A stretch of 64,000 nucleotides of DNA from Bacteroidales bacterium (GTDB taxonomy: Bacteria > Bacteroidota > Bacteroidia > Bacteroidales > UBA932). Shown piece by piece: positions 41,317 through 50,576 of the stretch; position 1 is the first letter of the stretch, and every line of letters starts with the position of its first letter. The position numbers and the translations under genes were made by a program. The notes beneath the pieces were generated by a model. That model made no database searches. It was not told the origin of the DNA and saw nothing but the letters and a program-made list of their open reading frames with translations. The stretch covers positions 1-64,000 of the forward strand of contig JAGCWD010000109.1 of the NCBI GenBank assembly GCA_017962025.1, given 5' to 3'.

Positions 41317-44300
41317 TTAAAAGGTAATCTTTGCACCGAAAGAAATCTTCCTGATCGCAGGATATGTTGCGAATCCGGTTCCGTAGGTATTGCTGGAACC
41401 AAGCTCGGGATTGATGCCTTTGATTTCGGAGAAGTACTTGAGGTTATGGCCTGAAACCGAGAGGAGGATATTCTGGATATTCGCCCTCTTGAGCCAAGGG
41501 GTATTCAGGTTATATGAGATGCTGACATCTCGCAGGCAGAGGTAATCATTGTGCTGTACGAAGTACTGGTTGACCTGGACGTTCTTATTGAGGTCATCGG
41601 CGTCACAGCCCTTGTACATCATGAACTCGCTGTCGGGATTCGTCTCCGGATCCCAGCACTTGTAAACCCAGTTGGTCAGGTTGGCGTTTCCTGCGAAGAT
41701 GTTCTTCAGTATCTGCGCCTCAAGGCCATTGTAGGTCTGGTAGCCGAGAGCCCAGTCGAAGTAGATGTCGAGCATCCAGTTCTTGAAGGTGAAGGTGTTG
41801 CCCATACCACCGGTGTGCTTCGGGTTGATGTTACCCCTATAGTAACAGGCATCAGTACTATTGACGATACCGTCGCCGTTGTAGTCCTTGTAACACCAGT
41901 CTCCTATCGTGACTTTACCTACAGAAGCGTTCTTGTCAGCATTGAAGTTGCCTGTGTTGACAGCCCACCAGCTGTTTACATAATCATAACCCCTGGAATT
42001 GGAGTGGTAGGGAGCTGCATCGGCTTGCGCCTGTGTCTTGATGAGGTGGTCAACCTCATAGCCGTAGAAATTACCGAGTCTCATACCCTCCTGGGTTCCA
42101 CCGATATACTCGGTTGTACCGTCGGCCATCTGGACAACCTTCGCACCGATTGCATTGTTCGGAAGTCCATTGTCAGGCAGGCTGACGACTACGTTGTCGT
42201 TCCAGCTCCAGACGAACTTGGTCGTCCAAGTGAAGTTGTTGGTAACGATATTACGTGTGTTCAACTCGAAATCTATTCCGTAATAGCGCACCTGGCCGAT
42301 ATTTGTCTTGACGGAGCTGTAACCTGATGTGTTGGGAAGAGTCTTCGAGAAGATCAGGTTGTCCGTAAGTTTGTCATACCAGTCGAAACCGGCGGTGATA
42401 CGGTTTTCGAAGAGTCCGATGTCGAAACCAAGGTCGAGCTGGGTGGTGTTCTCCCAGGTCAGGTTGGAATTCGGCATTGCAGAAGTAGTGATGGCGGCAT
42501 TGCCGTTGTAGTTGGTAGTAAGACCGAACTGTCCGACTGCATCATAGTAGCCGACATAGTTATTACCAGTCTTTCCATAGGAAGCGCGGAGCTTGAGGTT
42601 GTTCAGGTTCCTGATCTTGAACCATGGCTCCTCCGTAATCACCCAACCTGCGGAAGCTCCTGGGAAGAATCCCCACTGTGAACCCTGTAGGAAGCGGGAG
42701 GATCCGTCATAACGGAATGTGAGGGTAAGGAGGTACTTCTTGGCAAAGTCATAGTTGAGACGTCCGAAGTAACCTATGCCTACTTCTTTCTCTTTGGAAG
42801 ACGTTGCATTGGTGTAGGTAGAACCGGCATTCAGGGTGTGGATAACATCAGTTGCGGCACCTTGAACAGCAGCGGTTGAAGTGAAATAATTGTATTTCTG
42901 GTAGGAATAACCGGCCATTGCCGAGACAGAGTGCTTTCCAAAGGTGTTGGTATAGTTCAGATAGGCCTCTATTTTATCCCTCTGCCAAGTTGCAGTGGAA
43001 GTATTGGCCGGACGGTTTCCGTTGTAAGTCGTCTTGCCGTAGAAATATTCAGTCGTCCTTACGTCAAAGAAGGAAGAAGCCTGGGCGACTGCCTTCAGTC
43101 CGGGAAGGATGTCCCATTCTATCTGACCATTCACACCGAAACGATGTCTCTTCTGGTTGTTGTCCACATAATACTCGTAGAACAAGGGGCTGTAGGAAGA
43201 AGCATTGTAGCTCTTGGTTGGCAGGCCCTCATTCTCACCGTAGTCATAGTAGAACTTCTGGGTCGGAGGAGTCAGCAAACCACGGGAAATGACATTGTAC
43301 TGGTTGTCGATCAGATTGGTATTGGTCTGCTGATAATCCAGTCCTCCCTTGAATCTCAAACTCTTGGAAATCTTGACATCCAGGTTCGTACGGGCACTGA
43401 CCCTGTCATAATCAGATCCGGCAACCACACCATCGTCGTCGGTGTAGCCGATAGAAGCCATGTAATTGACACTGTCAGTTCCGCCGTCCACAGAGACGTA
43501 GTAGTTTTGCCACCATGCCGGAGCGAAGGACTCTTTGATCCAGTTGTTGTCCTGGAAAATGATCGTCTTGCTCGGATCGAGCGGATCGGCCATCGACTTG
43601 TAACCTGCAGGAATGGACTCTCCGGCCTGCAGATAGCGGGTCGAGTACTGGCTGGCCGGGGAATTCCCGACAGAGAACGCATAGTTGTCTGCAGTAAGGT
43701 GAGCCTGGACGGAATTGTTGAGAACATGGTTGTAACGAGTACGCTGGAGGGTAAGGAACTCCTCTGAACCGAGGTACTGGAGCATCGATTCCGGCTCCTG
43801 GTAGGCCAGGGTAGCATTGAAAGTGATCCTAGGAGCACTGCCTTTGGTTCCACTCTTGGTGGTCACAAGGACGACACCGTTGGACGACCGTGAACAATAG
43901 ATGGCTGATGAGGCAGCATCCTTGAGGATTTCTATAGACTCGATGTCAGCAGGGTTGATGGCTGCGAGCGAACGTTCGATACCGTCGATCAGGACAAGGG
44001 GTGTCTGTGTACCATTGATTGAAGAACCTCCACGGATGAGGATGGTAGGATCCGAACCTGGCGTGAAATCCGTCGTATAGATACGGGCTCCTGCAACCTT
44101 TCCCTTGAGAGCGTCTCCGACAGAGGCAACAGGTATATTCTCCATCTCCTCACCCTTTACCTTGGTAATAGCCTGGGTGATGGTACGTTTGCTTTGTGAA
44201 CCGTAACCGACGACAACTGTCTCGTCCAGGAAGAAATCCTTGTCTGTCTGCATTGTTACATTAATTACATTCCGCTCACCCACCACCACGGTTTCATCCG

Positions 44301-44535
44301 TGTAGCCGATAAGGGAGAAAACAAGGGTCTGGCCCTGACGGGCATTAATGGAGTAAGCTCCATTGTCACCGGTCATGGTGTTCTCGGTACTGCCTTGAAC
44401 ATAGACGATGACTCCCCTCAAAGGTGCCCCGGTATTGTCCGACACTGTGCCGGTAATACCTCGCGTCTGTGCTCCGACGCTGAGAGAAATCAGCATCAGC
44501 GCGATGAACGCGAACAAATGTTTAAGCATTTTCAT
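41317..44535 (-). CDS. SusC/RagA-family TonB-dependent transporter
   Basis: About 1072 residues from ATG 44535, which gives the signal peptide MKMLKHLFAFIALMLISLSVGAQ; a TTG/other start ten codons earlier is less likely. N-terminal carboxypeptidase-like domain (GITGTVSDNTGAPLRGVIVYVQG), a TonB-box-like DETVVVGYGSQ, plug (~120-250: ITQAITKVKGEEMENIPV, TILIRGGSSING) and a ~22-strand barrel ending RKISFGAKITF. It imports oligosaccharides, here probably sialylated or sialic-acid-containing glycans, with the adjacent SusD. Confidence 0.96.
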   Translation of the reverse strand: MKMLKHLFAFIALMLISLSVGAQTRGITGTVSDNTGAPLRGVIVYVQGSTENTMTGDNGAYSINARQGQTLVFSLIGYTDETVVVGERNVINVTMQTDKDFFLDETVVVGYGSQSKRTITQAITKVKGEEMENIPVASVGDALKGKVAGARIYTTDFTPGSDPTILIRGGSSINGTQTPLVLIDGIERSLAAINPADIESIEILKDAASSAIYCSRSSNGVVLVTTKSGTKGSAPRITFNATLAYQEPESMLQYLGSEEFLTLQRTRYNHVLNNSVQAHLTADNYAFSVGNSPASQYSTRYLQAGESIPAGYKSMADPLDPSKTIIFQDNNWIKESFAPAWWQNYYVSVDGGTDSVNYMASIGYTDDDGVVAGSDYDRVSARTNLDVKISKSLRFKGGLDYQQTNTNLIDNQYNVISRGLLTPPTQKFYYDYGENEGLPTKSYNASSYSPLFYEYYVDNNQKRHRFGVNGQIEWDILPGLKAVAQASSFFDVRTTEYFYGKTTYNGNRPANTSTATWQRDKIEAYLNYTNTFGKHSVSAMAGYSYQKYNYFTSTAAVQGAATDVIHTLNAGSTYTNATSSKEKEVGIGYFGRLNYDFAKKYLLTLTFRYDGSSRFLQGSQWGFFPGASAGWVITEEPWFKIRNLNNLKLRASYGKTGNNYVGYYDAVGQFGLTTNYNGNAAITTSAMPNSNLTWENTTQLDLGFDIGLFENRITAGFDWYDKLTDNLIFSKTLPNTSGYSSVKTNIGQVRYYGIDFELNTRNIVTNNFTWTTKFVWSWNDNVVVSLPDNGLPNNAIGAKVVQMADGTTEYIGGTQEGMRLGNFYGYEVDHLIKTQAQADAAPYHSNSRGYDYVNSWWAVNTGNFNADKNASVGKVTIGDWCYKDYNGDGIVNSTDACYYRGNINPKHTGGMGNTFTFKNWMLDIYFDWALGYQTYNGLEAQILKNIFAGNANLTNWVYKCWDPETNPDSEFMMYKGCDADDLNKNVQVNQYFVQHNDYLCLRDVSISYNLNTPWLKRANIQNILLSVSGHNLKYFSEIKGINPELGSSNTYGTGFATYPAIRKISFGAKITF

Positions 44536-44551
44536 ATTATTAGGGTATTGA

Positions 44552-45466
44552 TTAAATATATTCAAAGAACAAGGTCTGCCTCAGTTCATCCTCGATCTGT
44601 TTCATTTCCTCGTCCAGGACGGGGGCAATAGGATAACGGCACTGACCGCAGTCGACTCCGGCAAGTTTCATGAAGGCCTTCCCTGCCCTGGTCCCACCGT
44701 GCCCTGCAAGGACGTCAACTATCTTGACCGCCTCGAACTGCCATTTGCGCGCCTCCTCGAGATTCCCTGCCTCAACCGCATCTATCACTTTCTGATAGAT
44801 TCCGGGAACATAATTGTAGGTACTGCCGACTGCTCCCTGCGCTCCGCAGACGAGGCCGGCGATGAGCATCTCGTCGTAACCGTTCAGGATGTTGAACTCA
44901 CCGTCGCAAACCCTCACAGCCTTCTGCATTGAGTAGAAGTCATTGTGGGTAAACTTCACTCCGGCCAGGTTGGGCATCTCCTTCCGGCCCTCGACAAGGA
45001 ATTCATCGACGGGAAGGCTGACCCCTGACATCCCGGGGAAGTTGTAATAGTAGAAAGGCAATTCTCCAGCAGCCTCGGCTATCGGTTTGAAGAACATCAC
45101 CAGGTCATGAACCGAAGCCGGCCGGAAATAATTGGGAGCAATCGAGGCAACTGCATCAGCACCTGCTGTCCTCGCATGGGCAGCCAGTTCAGCACTGTCC
45201 TTGCCGCAATTGCTTCCGACGTGCACTATCACTTTGAAACGGCCGGCGGCCTCTGCTATCCAAGCCTCCGCCACAGCCTTTCTTTCCTCTACTGTCGTGG
45301 ATGCATACTCGCCAGTGGAGCCACAGATGTAAACTCCATTGACACATCCGAAACCGGCAATCTTGTCAGCATACCTGGCAATCATTGGGAGATTGATACT
45401 GCCATCTTCATTCATAGGTGTGAATGGAGCGGCAATCAATCCTTTCAGAAAAAAATTCTTAGTCAT
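44552..45466 (-). CDS. nanA: N-acetylneuraminate lyase
   Basis: 304 residues, cytosolic DHDPS/NAL TIM barrel. YICGSTGEYASTTVEERK carries the carboxylate-binding Gly-Ser-Thr-Gly-Glu signature of NAL, the catalytic tyrosine is in FYYYNFPGMSG (~141), and the Schiff-base lysine is K171 in GVKFTHNDFY. It splits sialic acid into N-acetylmannosamine and pyruvate. It lies between the symporter gene and susC. No obvious NanE epimerase or NanK kinase is seen in the window. Confidence 0.92.
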   Translation of the reverse strand: MTKNFFLKGLIAAPFTPMNEDGSINLPMIARYADKIAGFGCVNGVYICGSTGEYASTTVEERKAVAEAWIAEAAGRFKVIVHVGSNCGKDSAELAAHARTAGADAVASIAPNYFRPASVHDLVMFFKPIAEAAGELPFYYYNFPGMSGVSLPVDEFLVEGRKEMPNLAGVKFTHNDFYSMQKAVRVCDGEFNILNGYDEMLIAGLVCGAQGAVGSTYNYVPGIYQKVIDAVEAGNLEEARKWQFEAVKIVDVLAGHGGTRAGKAFMKLAGVDCGQCRYPIAPVLDEEMKQIEDELRQTLFFEYI

Positions 45467-45490
45467 AGTTGGTATTATTATTTAATATGA

Positions 45491-47419
45491 TTATTCCATA
45501 GAATTCGAAGTCGGGAACAGCAGGCTGGCCAGATAACCTACGACGAAACAGGTGATGAATCCGACCGTGGTGTAGAGAAGCAGATAGACCGGAGTGTATT
45601 TGGCCACTATGAACTGAACCAGAACACTCACCGCCATTCCGATAAGGGCACCCGTAGCATTGGCCCGCTTGGTCACCATTCCAAGGAAGAACAGGCCTCC
45701 CATGCTGCCCAGCACCAGTCCAAGAATCTTGTTGAACTCATCCCAAAGCGAATCGATGTTCCAAGTGGCCATCATGCAGGCAAACAGAAGGGACAGGGCA
45801 CCTATTATCAGGGTCGCAGTCTTGGCAACCTTAAGTTCCTTTTTCTTGTCGACTTGTTCTTTCCTGAATATATTGGGACGGATGTCCACCACATAAGCAG
45901 TGGCGGCAGAGTTCATGCTGCCGCTGAGAGTGGACATCGCTGCTGCGAATATTCCCGAAATCAAAAGGCCTGTGAGACCTACGGGGAGGCTTCTGCAAAT
46001 GTACCACGGAAAGATAGCATCCGTGTTGTCCATGGTCACGCTCAATTCTGCAGGATGGGTCTTGTAGAATACAAACAGGAGGGTACCTATTGTGAAGAAG
46101 ATCAACGTTGCAGGAATCACTATCACCGCATTTGTGAGGACACTTCTTTTGGCTGCCTTTTCCGAGCTGGTGGACAGGTATCTCTGGACCATGCTCTGAT
46201 CCGTTCCATAGGTGGTTATGTTGGTGAACACCGTGGCAATAAGCACCGTCCACATGGAAGCATTGGTCAAGTCGAACTTGGTGCTTCCCATAAAGAACTT
46301 TCCGTTCTCGGCTGCTGTAGCTATGGCACCCGAGAAACCCAGTCCGCTGGAGTGGATTATGTGGAAGATGCAGAAAAGTGCGCCGCCAAGAAGGATTATG
46401 GTCTGGAGCGCATCCGTCCATACAACCGCCTCTATTCCTCCCATCCGGGTGTAGATGATGCTGAAGACACCCATCAATGCGATACAAAGGAATATATTCA
46501 TACCCGTCACAATGTGGATGGCAATTGAAGGAAGGTACAACACCACACCCATACGTCCCACCTGATACACGATGAATGCTATCGAGCATATAAGCCTTGT
46601 GGCCTTGTTGAAGCGGACTTCAAGATATTCATAGGCTGTCGAGATGTTCAGCTTCCTGAAGAATGGGATGAACAGGAAGATAATCAGCGGACAGACCAGA
46701 ACAATACCGGCGTTGAAAAGCATGTAACTCCAGTCGGTTGCATAAGCCTTTGCTGGAATCGACATGAACGTGATGGCGCTGAGTGCCGTCGCGAAAAGGC
46801 TCAGTCCGGCAGCCCACCAGGGGATTCTCTGGCCTCCCTTGAAATAGTCGTCGGAACTTTTCTGCCTCTTTGAAAAATAATAACCAATCAGCACCAGAGC
46901 AAGGAAGTACAGCACCATCACAATGAGGTCAACAGTCTTGAAACCTTTGCCGTTGACGTCATTGGAGCCTGCTGCTGAACCTGATAAAAATGTGTTGGTG
47001 ATGGTGTGGTAGTAAAACCCGTCTTCTCCTTCGACCCCCTTAAGGGCTATATGGGAAGATCCTGTCGGGGCAGCAACATGAAAAACCCCAACAGGGACCT
47101 CCTCAGGAAGGGGAATCTCTTCCCATTTATCCAGCCTGATGTTATACTTGAAAATCCCATCGATCCTATCTGACTGCCTGAACAGATAATAGCACATGTC
47201 ACTGCCCGAAGACTGCTTCGCCACTATGGCCTTGTCAAGCCCTGAAGCTTCAGGTAAAGATGGGAGTAAAGACAAGGAAGAAGGAGAATCCTCACCTGAA
47301 ACACATACTGATTCTTCATTACGACCATTTTCTGTATTGCCGGTTTCTGTTGATGAGCAAAAACATGCCAACACCATCGTCACGACGGCGGCTGGCAACA
47401 ATTTCGCAAAGGCTTTCAT
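45491..47419 (-). CDS. Sodium/solute symporter with N-terminal periplasmic propeller-like domain
   Basis: About 642 residues from ATG 47419 (MKAFAKLLPAAVVTMVLACF); the longer reading begins at a TTG. After a lipoprotein-like or cleavable N-terminus, ~150 periplasmic residues contain AIVAKQSSGSDMCYYLFRQ, DKWEEIPLPEEVPVG and ALKGVEGEDGFYYHT, reminiscent of a Kelch/NanM fragment. The SSS domain begins at DLIVMVLYFLALVLIGYYF and has ~13 segments, with WWAAGLSLFATALSAITFMS and SGIFAAAMSTLSGSMNSAA. Likely imports sialic acid with sodium. First gene after the divergent GntR gene. Confidence 0.9.
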   Translation of the reverse strand: MKAFAKLLPAAVVTMVLACFCSSTETGNTENGRNEESVCVSGEDSPSSLSLLPSLPEASGLDKAIVAKQSSGSDMCYYLFRQSDRIDGIFKYNIRLDKWEEIPLPEEVPVGVFHVAAPTGSSHIALKGVEGEDGFYYHTITNTFLSGSAAGSNDVNGKGFKTVDLIVMVLYFLALVLIGYYFSKRQKSSDDYFKGGQRIPWWAAGLSLFATALSAITFMSIPAKAYATDWSYMLFNAGIVLVCPLIIFLFIPFFRKLNISTAYEYLEVRFNKATRLICSIAFIVYQVGRMGVVLYLPSIAIHIVTGMNIFLCIALMGVFSIIYTRMGGIEAVVWTDALQTIILLGGALFCIFHIIHSSGLGFSGAIATAAENGKFFMGSTKFDLTNASMWTVLIATVFTNITTYGTDQSMVQRYLSTSSEKAAKRSVLTNAVIVIPATLIFFTIGTLLFVFYKTHPAELSVTMDNTDAIFPWYICRSLPVGLTGLLISGIFAAAMSTLSGSMNSAATAYVVDIRPNIFRKEQVDKKKELKVAKTATLIIGALSLLFACMMATWNIDSLWDEFNKILGLVLGSMGGLFFLGMVTKRANATGALIGMAVSVLVQFIVAKYTPVYLLLYTTVGFITCFVVGYLASLLFPTSNSME

Positions 47420-47564
47420 AGGACTATTTGGTTTAGTTATTAGATTTGGGCATTCTCCTTCTTCCCTGTTCACCCGCTCCAAAAATACGAAATAAAATGG
47501 GATATATCCTAATTATTTTTACAATATTTGATATAAATTATTCGCAAAGTCTATTTTAAGTAAT

Positions 47565-47603
47565 TATGTACGATATATTATTTTTTGCATTATATCGTAC
47601 ATA
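47565..47603. promoter_or_regulatory. Perfect 13-bp inverted-repeat operator
   Basis: TATGTACGATATA (47565-47577) and TATATCGTACATA (47591-47603) are exact inverted repeats 13 bases apart. They lie between the divergent symporter and GntR/FCD genes, just upstream of a -7-like TATCTTTG at 47629-47636. Likely binding site of the adjacent GntR protein. Confidence 0.75.
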
Positions 47604-47658
47604 TTCCGAATATTTGAGATATTATTACTATCTTTGCTAAAAGAAAAGACTCCCAAAA

Positions 47659-48384
47659 ATGAACGGTTATTCTACCCTTGTCGAACAGACTCAGAAGAAA
47701 ATCCTGCATTATATCTCGACCAATCCGGACACCAAACATCTGCCCAAGGAGAATGAATTCGCAGAAATCCTGGGAGTCAGCCGCGGTGTACTCAGGGAGT
47801 CCCTCAGCCAGCTACGCGCGCTTGGGATAATTGAAACCAAGAGGAAAAAAGGTACAGTGGTGGTGAGCCCGAATGTATTCGGTGTACTGAAACCTCTCAT
47901 GGGTACCGGACTTCTGGACAAGAAGTCTCTCAAGGACCTCTATCAGCTTCGTCTTATGCTGGAAATCGGAGCAGCCGATTTCATATTCATGGGCAAGAAT
48001 GACAGGTTCATCGAAGAACTGGATGCAATAGTGGGGCAGGAAGCCGACCTGGACCAGCAGATGAGCCTTGCCAAAGATGAAGCAACGAAAATCGAGATTG
48101 CCGAGAAACTGAAAGAAGTCGACATCCAGTTCCACGCCAAACTGTTCGAGATCACGGGGAACCAGGACCTGATGGATTTCCAGTTTATCATCAGGCACCT
48201 TTTCACCTTATATTCACCTCGGATGAAGAAGGACTATCACGACAGGAACATAGTCTCGCACATAGGTCTGTTCAATCTTCTGCGCAATGGTACTCCTGAC
48301 GCATTCAGAATGGCGATGAGGCTTCACCTCAGCACCCAATTCGAAAACATGGAGGCCAACATAGAGAAGGCCGGGGCTCAATAA
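47659..48384 (+). CDS. GntR-family regulator with FCD ligand domain
   Basis: 241 residues. N-terminal winged helix (~1-72): LPKENEFAEILGVSRGVLRESLSQLRALGIIETKRKKGTVV-type pattern. C-terminal all-helical FCD domain (~90-235) with LMLEIGAADFIF, the metal-site His in DIQFHAKLFEITGN, and the last HIGLFNLLRNGTPDAF. It probably represses the divergent sialic-acid locus until a sugar or sugar phosphate binds. NanR is the functional parallel, but the ligand here is not known. Confidence 0.92.
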   Translation: MNGYSTLVEQTQKKILHYISTNPDTKHLPKENEFAEILGVSRGVLRESLSQLRALGIIETKRKKGTVVVSPNVFGVLKPLMGTGLLDKKSLKDLYQLRLMLEIGAADFIFMGKNDRFIEELDAIVGQEADLDQQMSLAKDEATKIEIAEKLKEVDIQFHAKLFEITGNQDLMDFQFIIRHLFTLYSPRMKKDYHDRNIVSHIGLFNLLRNGTPDAFRMAMRLHLSTQFENMEANIEKAGAQ

Positions 48385-48387
48385 TAC

Positions 48388-49485
48388 CTACGTGCAGTCG
48401 TAAAGTTCCGCCTTCAGGGACTTGACCTGGGAGTGGACAAGGGCCCTGACTTTCAGGTCGGGTGTAGTCTTGTAAAGCCTGGTACCGAAGATTTCCGGTT
48501 TGCCTGCTTCTTCATGGGTCAGGGTATAGACCTTTCCATTCATGGTCACCTCGATAGTTCCGATAAAGTCGAGAGTGAGGATAACTGAAGCGAATTCAGG
48601 AGTCTCCGGATTCCATTCGACCGCCTGCCCCTCAGGGAGCCTCATTGAAATCTTCCTGAAAGTATCGACCGGCTTGCGTCCTTCTGTCTGATGCCAGTAG
48701 AAATCGGAGAGTTCTATGGTGACACCGTCAGTAAGCGCCCTCTGCTCGTGTGGCGCAGGAAAGATCGAAGCCTGGACTTCAAAGCCTGCGTCCTTGACCG
48801 TCTTGATGTACTCGGCGTCCAGCATTTTGTACTTCATGGTACTCATTCCACAGTAACCTCCGATACTCTTTAGCCTCTCTATGGTGTTTGAAGCTTCATC
48901 CTCACCTGGATCCAGAAGGATCAGGCATTCTGAGTAGTCCCTGGCACGCGAAACGGCCTCCTGCTTCGCATCAAATGCTATGAATTTGTCACCCAGAATC
49001 TCGTGGGCCAGCTCATAGGATTCGATCACCGCACTGTGCAACATGGGAATGATCCCGTATTCCTTACAGGCATCCAATTCTTCCTTCAGGGTAGGAATAG
49101 GAACCCTTAGTGACGGATCAGTCGAGGCAAGGACATAGTTGGTCCTCAAGTCTTCAAAAGTATGCTCAGTGACCCTGACCGGTTCCTCTATCACTGAATA
49201 ATCTGAAGCATTGCGCATGGTGCGGTTGATAGTGCCGTCATGCATGATTACCATTACGCTGTCAAGGGTGTACTTGACGTCACACTCAACTGCAGGATAG
49301 CCATACTGGGCAGCCATTTTTACCCCGGCAGGACAGTTTTCATTGATATAGAACTCTTCGCCGTCCTTGAGCCAGCATCCCCTGTGGGCAACGGCCATCG
49401 GAAGGTCCACATTTTCAACCTGTCCGCATGAGAGAGCCGACAGGGCAAGGGCCAGCAAGGCAAAAACTTTCTTCAACATATTCAT
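48388..49485 (-). CDS. Glycerophosphodiester phosphodiesterase-family lipoprotein
   Basis: 365 residues. Lipobox LALALSALSC (~20). GDPD core: AVAHRGCWLKDGEEFYINENCPAG with the His-Arg catalytic pair, ECDVKYTLDSVMVIMHDGTINRT with Glu/Asp metal ligands and the second His, then PIPTLKEELD. Part of the C-terminus (~265-365) is an added domain. It hydrolyses glycerophosphodiesters or related phosphodiesters. Last gene of the second glycan locus, convergent with the GntR gene. Confidence 0.88.
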   Translation of the reverse strand: MNMLKKVFALLALALSALSCGQVENVDLPMAVAHRGCWLKDGEEFYINENCPAGVKMAAQYGYPAVECDVKYTLDSVMVIMHDGTINRTMRNASDYSVIEEPVRVTEHTFEDLRTNYVLASTDPSLRVPIPTLKEELDACKEYGIIPMLHSAVIESYELAHEILGDKFIAFDAKQEAVSRARDYSECLILLDPGEDEASNTIERLKSIGGYCGMSTMKYKMLDAEYIKTVKDAGFEVQASIFPAPHEQRALTDGVTIELSDFYWHQTEGRKPVDTFRKISMRLPEGQAVEWNPETPEFASVILTLDFIGTIEVTMNGKVYTLTHEEAGKPEIFGTRLYKTTPDLKVRALVHSQVKSLKAELYDCT

Positions 49486-49488
49486 AGA

Positions 49489-50565
49489 CTATCTTTTGTT
49501 ACATTCCTTTATTGCCTCGATCTCCTCCTCGCTGAAGGGAGTGTGGTCCTGACGGAATATGTCATGGAACCAGAGTTCCGGTTCGGCAACATCCGGACGG
49601 GGATCGCCCCATGCAAAGATGGTATTGGTCTTGCCGGACACGAAGCCCCAGTTGATGGCACCCACACTGTTCTCCTTGAGCAGCGGCATGATCTTCTGGA
49701 AGGTGCAGTCATTACGGCGTGCCATGTATTCGGTATTGATGACGGGACGTCCGTATGCCTTCAGGGTATCGATGGTATGCTGCTGGTTTTCAGGATCACC
49801 CGAATAATTGTGATAGGTTGTTATGTCCGAGAGCTCGAGCTGGATCTTGTTGAGTTCCGACAGGGAATTCTTCCAAACGCCGACAGTAAGAGGCTGGGTT
49901 GAACCGGCCTCACGGGCCCAGCGAAAACTGTTCTTCACCAAGGGAATGGACTCGTTCACGTGGTCACTGTTTCCGGGTTCGTTGTAAAGGTCCCACATGA
50001 GAAGCCTGTCGTCGCCGCGGAAAGCATCCACTATCCCTTTCACATATTTTTCGAGGTCTATGAACAGAGCGGTGGTGTCGGCCCTTAGTGATACTGCGGG
50101 ATCCTGAACCCAGCCCGAGTTATGGACTCCCGGCTTGGGTTCGGGTTGCTTCCCGTACGAGGATTCCGGATTCCAGCAGTCGTCAAAAATCACGAACATG
50201 GGTTTGATTCCGTGCTTGTCGCAGATGGAGAGGAAGTCATCCATACGCTTTATCATCCCCTCGGGATCGTTCTTGTAGACGACGCTGCTGAGGAATGTCC
50301 TCATGGTGTTGAACCCAAGTTCCTCGGCCCAACCAAGTTCCTTGTCGATCTGGTCATGGTCGTAAGTGTCGGCACTCCACATCTCGATCGCATTGATGGC
50401 CGAAGCTGGATTGTAGTTGCATCCTGAGAGCCAGGGTTGGGCGGCGTACCAGGCCTCCGCCTTCTCCGGGGTCCACCTTTCGGATGTTTTCACCGTCTTC
50501 CCGTCCTTGCAGCCAGCCAAGATCGACGCAAACAGCAATGCAGATGCTAAAAACTTTGTTCTCAT
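49489..50565 (-). CDS. Cellulase-type (GH5-like) glycoside hydrolase lipoprotein
   Basis: 358 residues. Lipobox FASILAGC (~19). TIM-barrel clan A enzyme: LGFNTMRTFLSS, then KHGIKPMFVIFDDCW, the acid/base Glu196 in WDLYNEPGNS, and the nucleophile Glu279 in RPVINTEYMAR. This spacing fits GH5-type endo- or exo-glycosidases (often annotated as 1,4-beta-xylanase). Stop is 3 bases from the GDPD start. Natural substrate not visible. Confidence 0.85.
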   Translation of the reverse strand: MRTKFLASALLFASILAGCKDGKTVKTSERWTPEKAEAWYAAQPWLSGCNYNPASAINAIEMWSADTYDHDQIDKELGWAEELGFNTMRTFLSSVVYKNDPEGMIKRMDDFLSICDKHGIKPMFVIFDDCWNPESSYGKQPEPKPGVHNSGWVQDPAVSLRADTTALFIDLEKYVKGIVDAFRGDDRLLMWDLYNEPGNSDHVNESIPLVKNSFRWAREAGSTQPLTVGVWKNSLSELNKIQLELSDITTYHNYSGDPENQQHTIDTLKAYGRPVINTEYMARRNDCTFQKIMPLLKENSVGAINWGFVSGKTNTIFAWGDPRPDVAEPELWFHDIFRQDHTPFSEEEIEAIKECNKR

Positions 50566-50576
50566 GTTATAAATCT

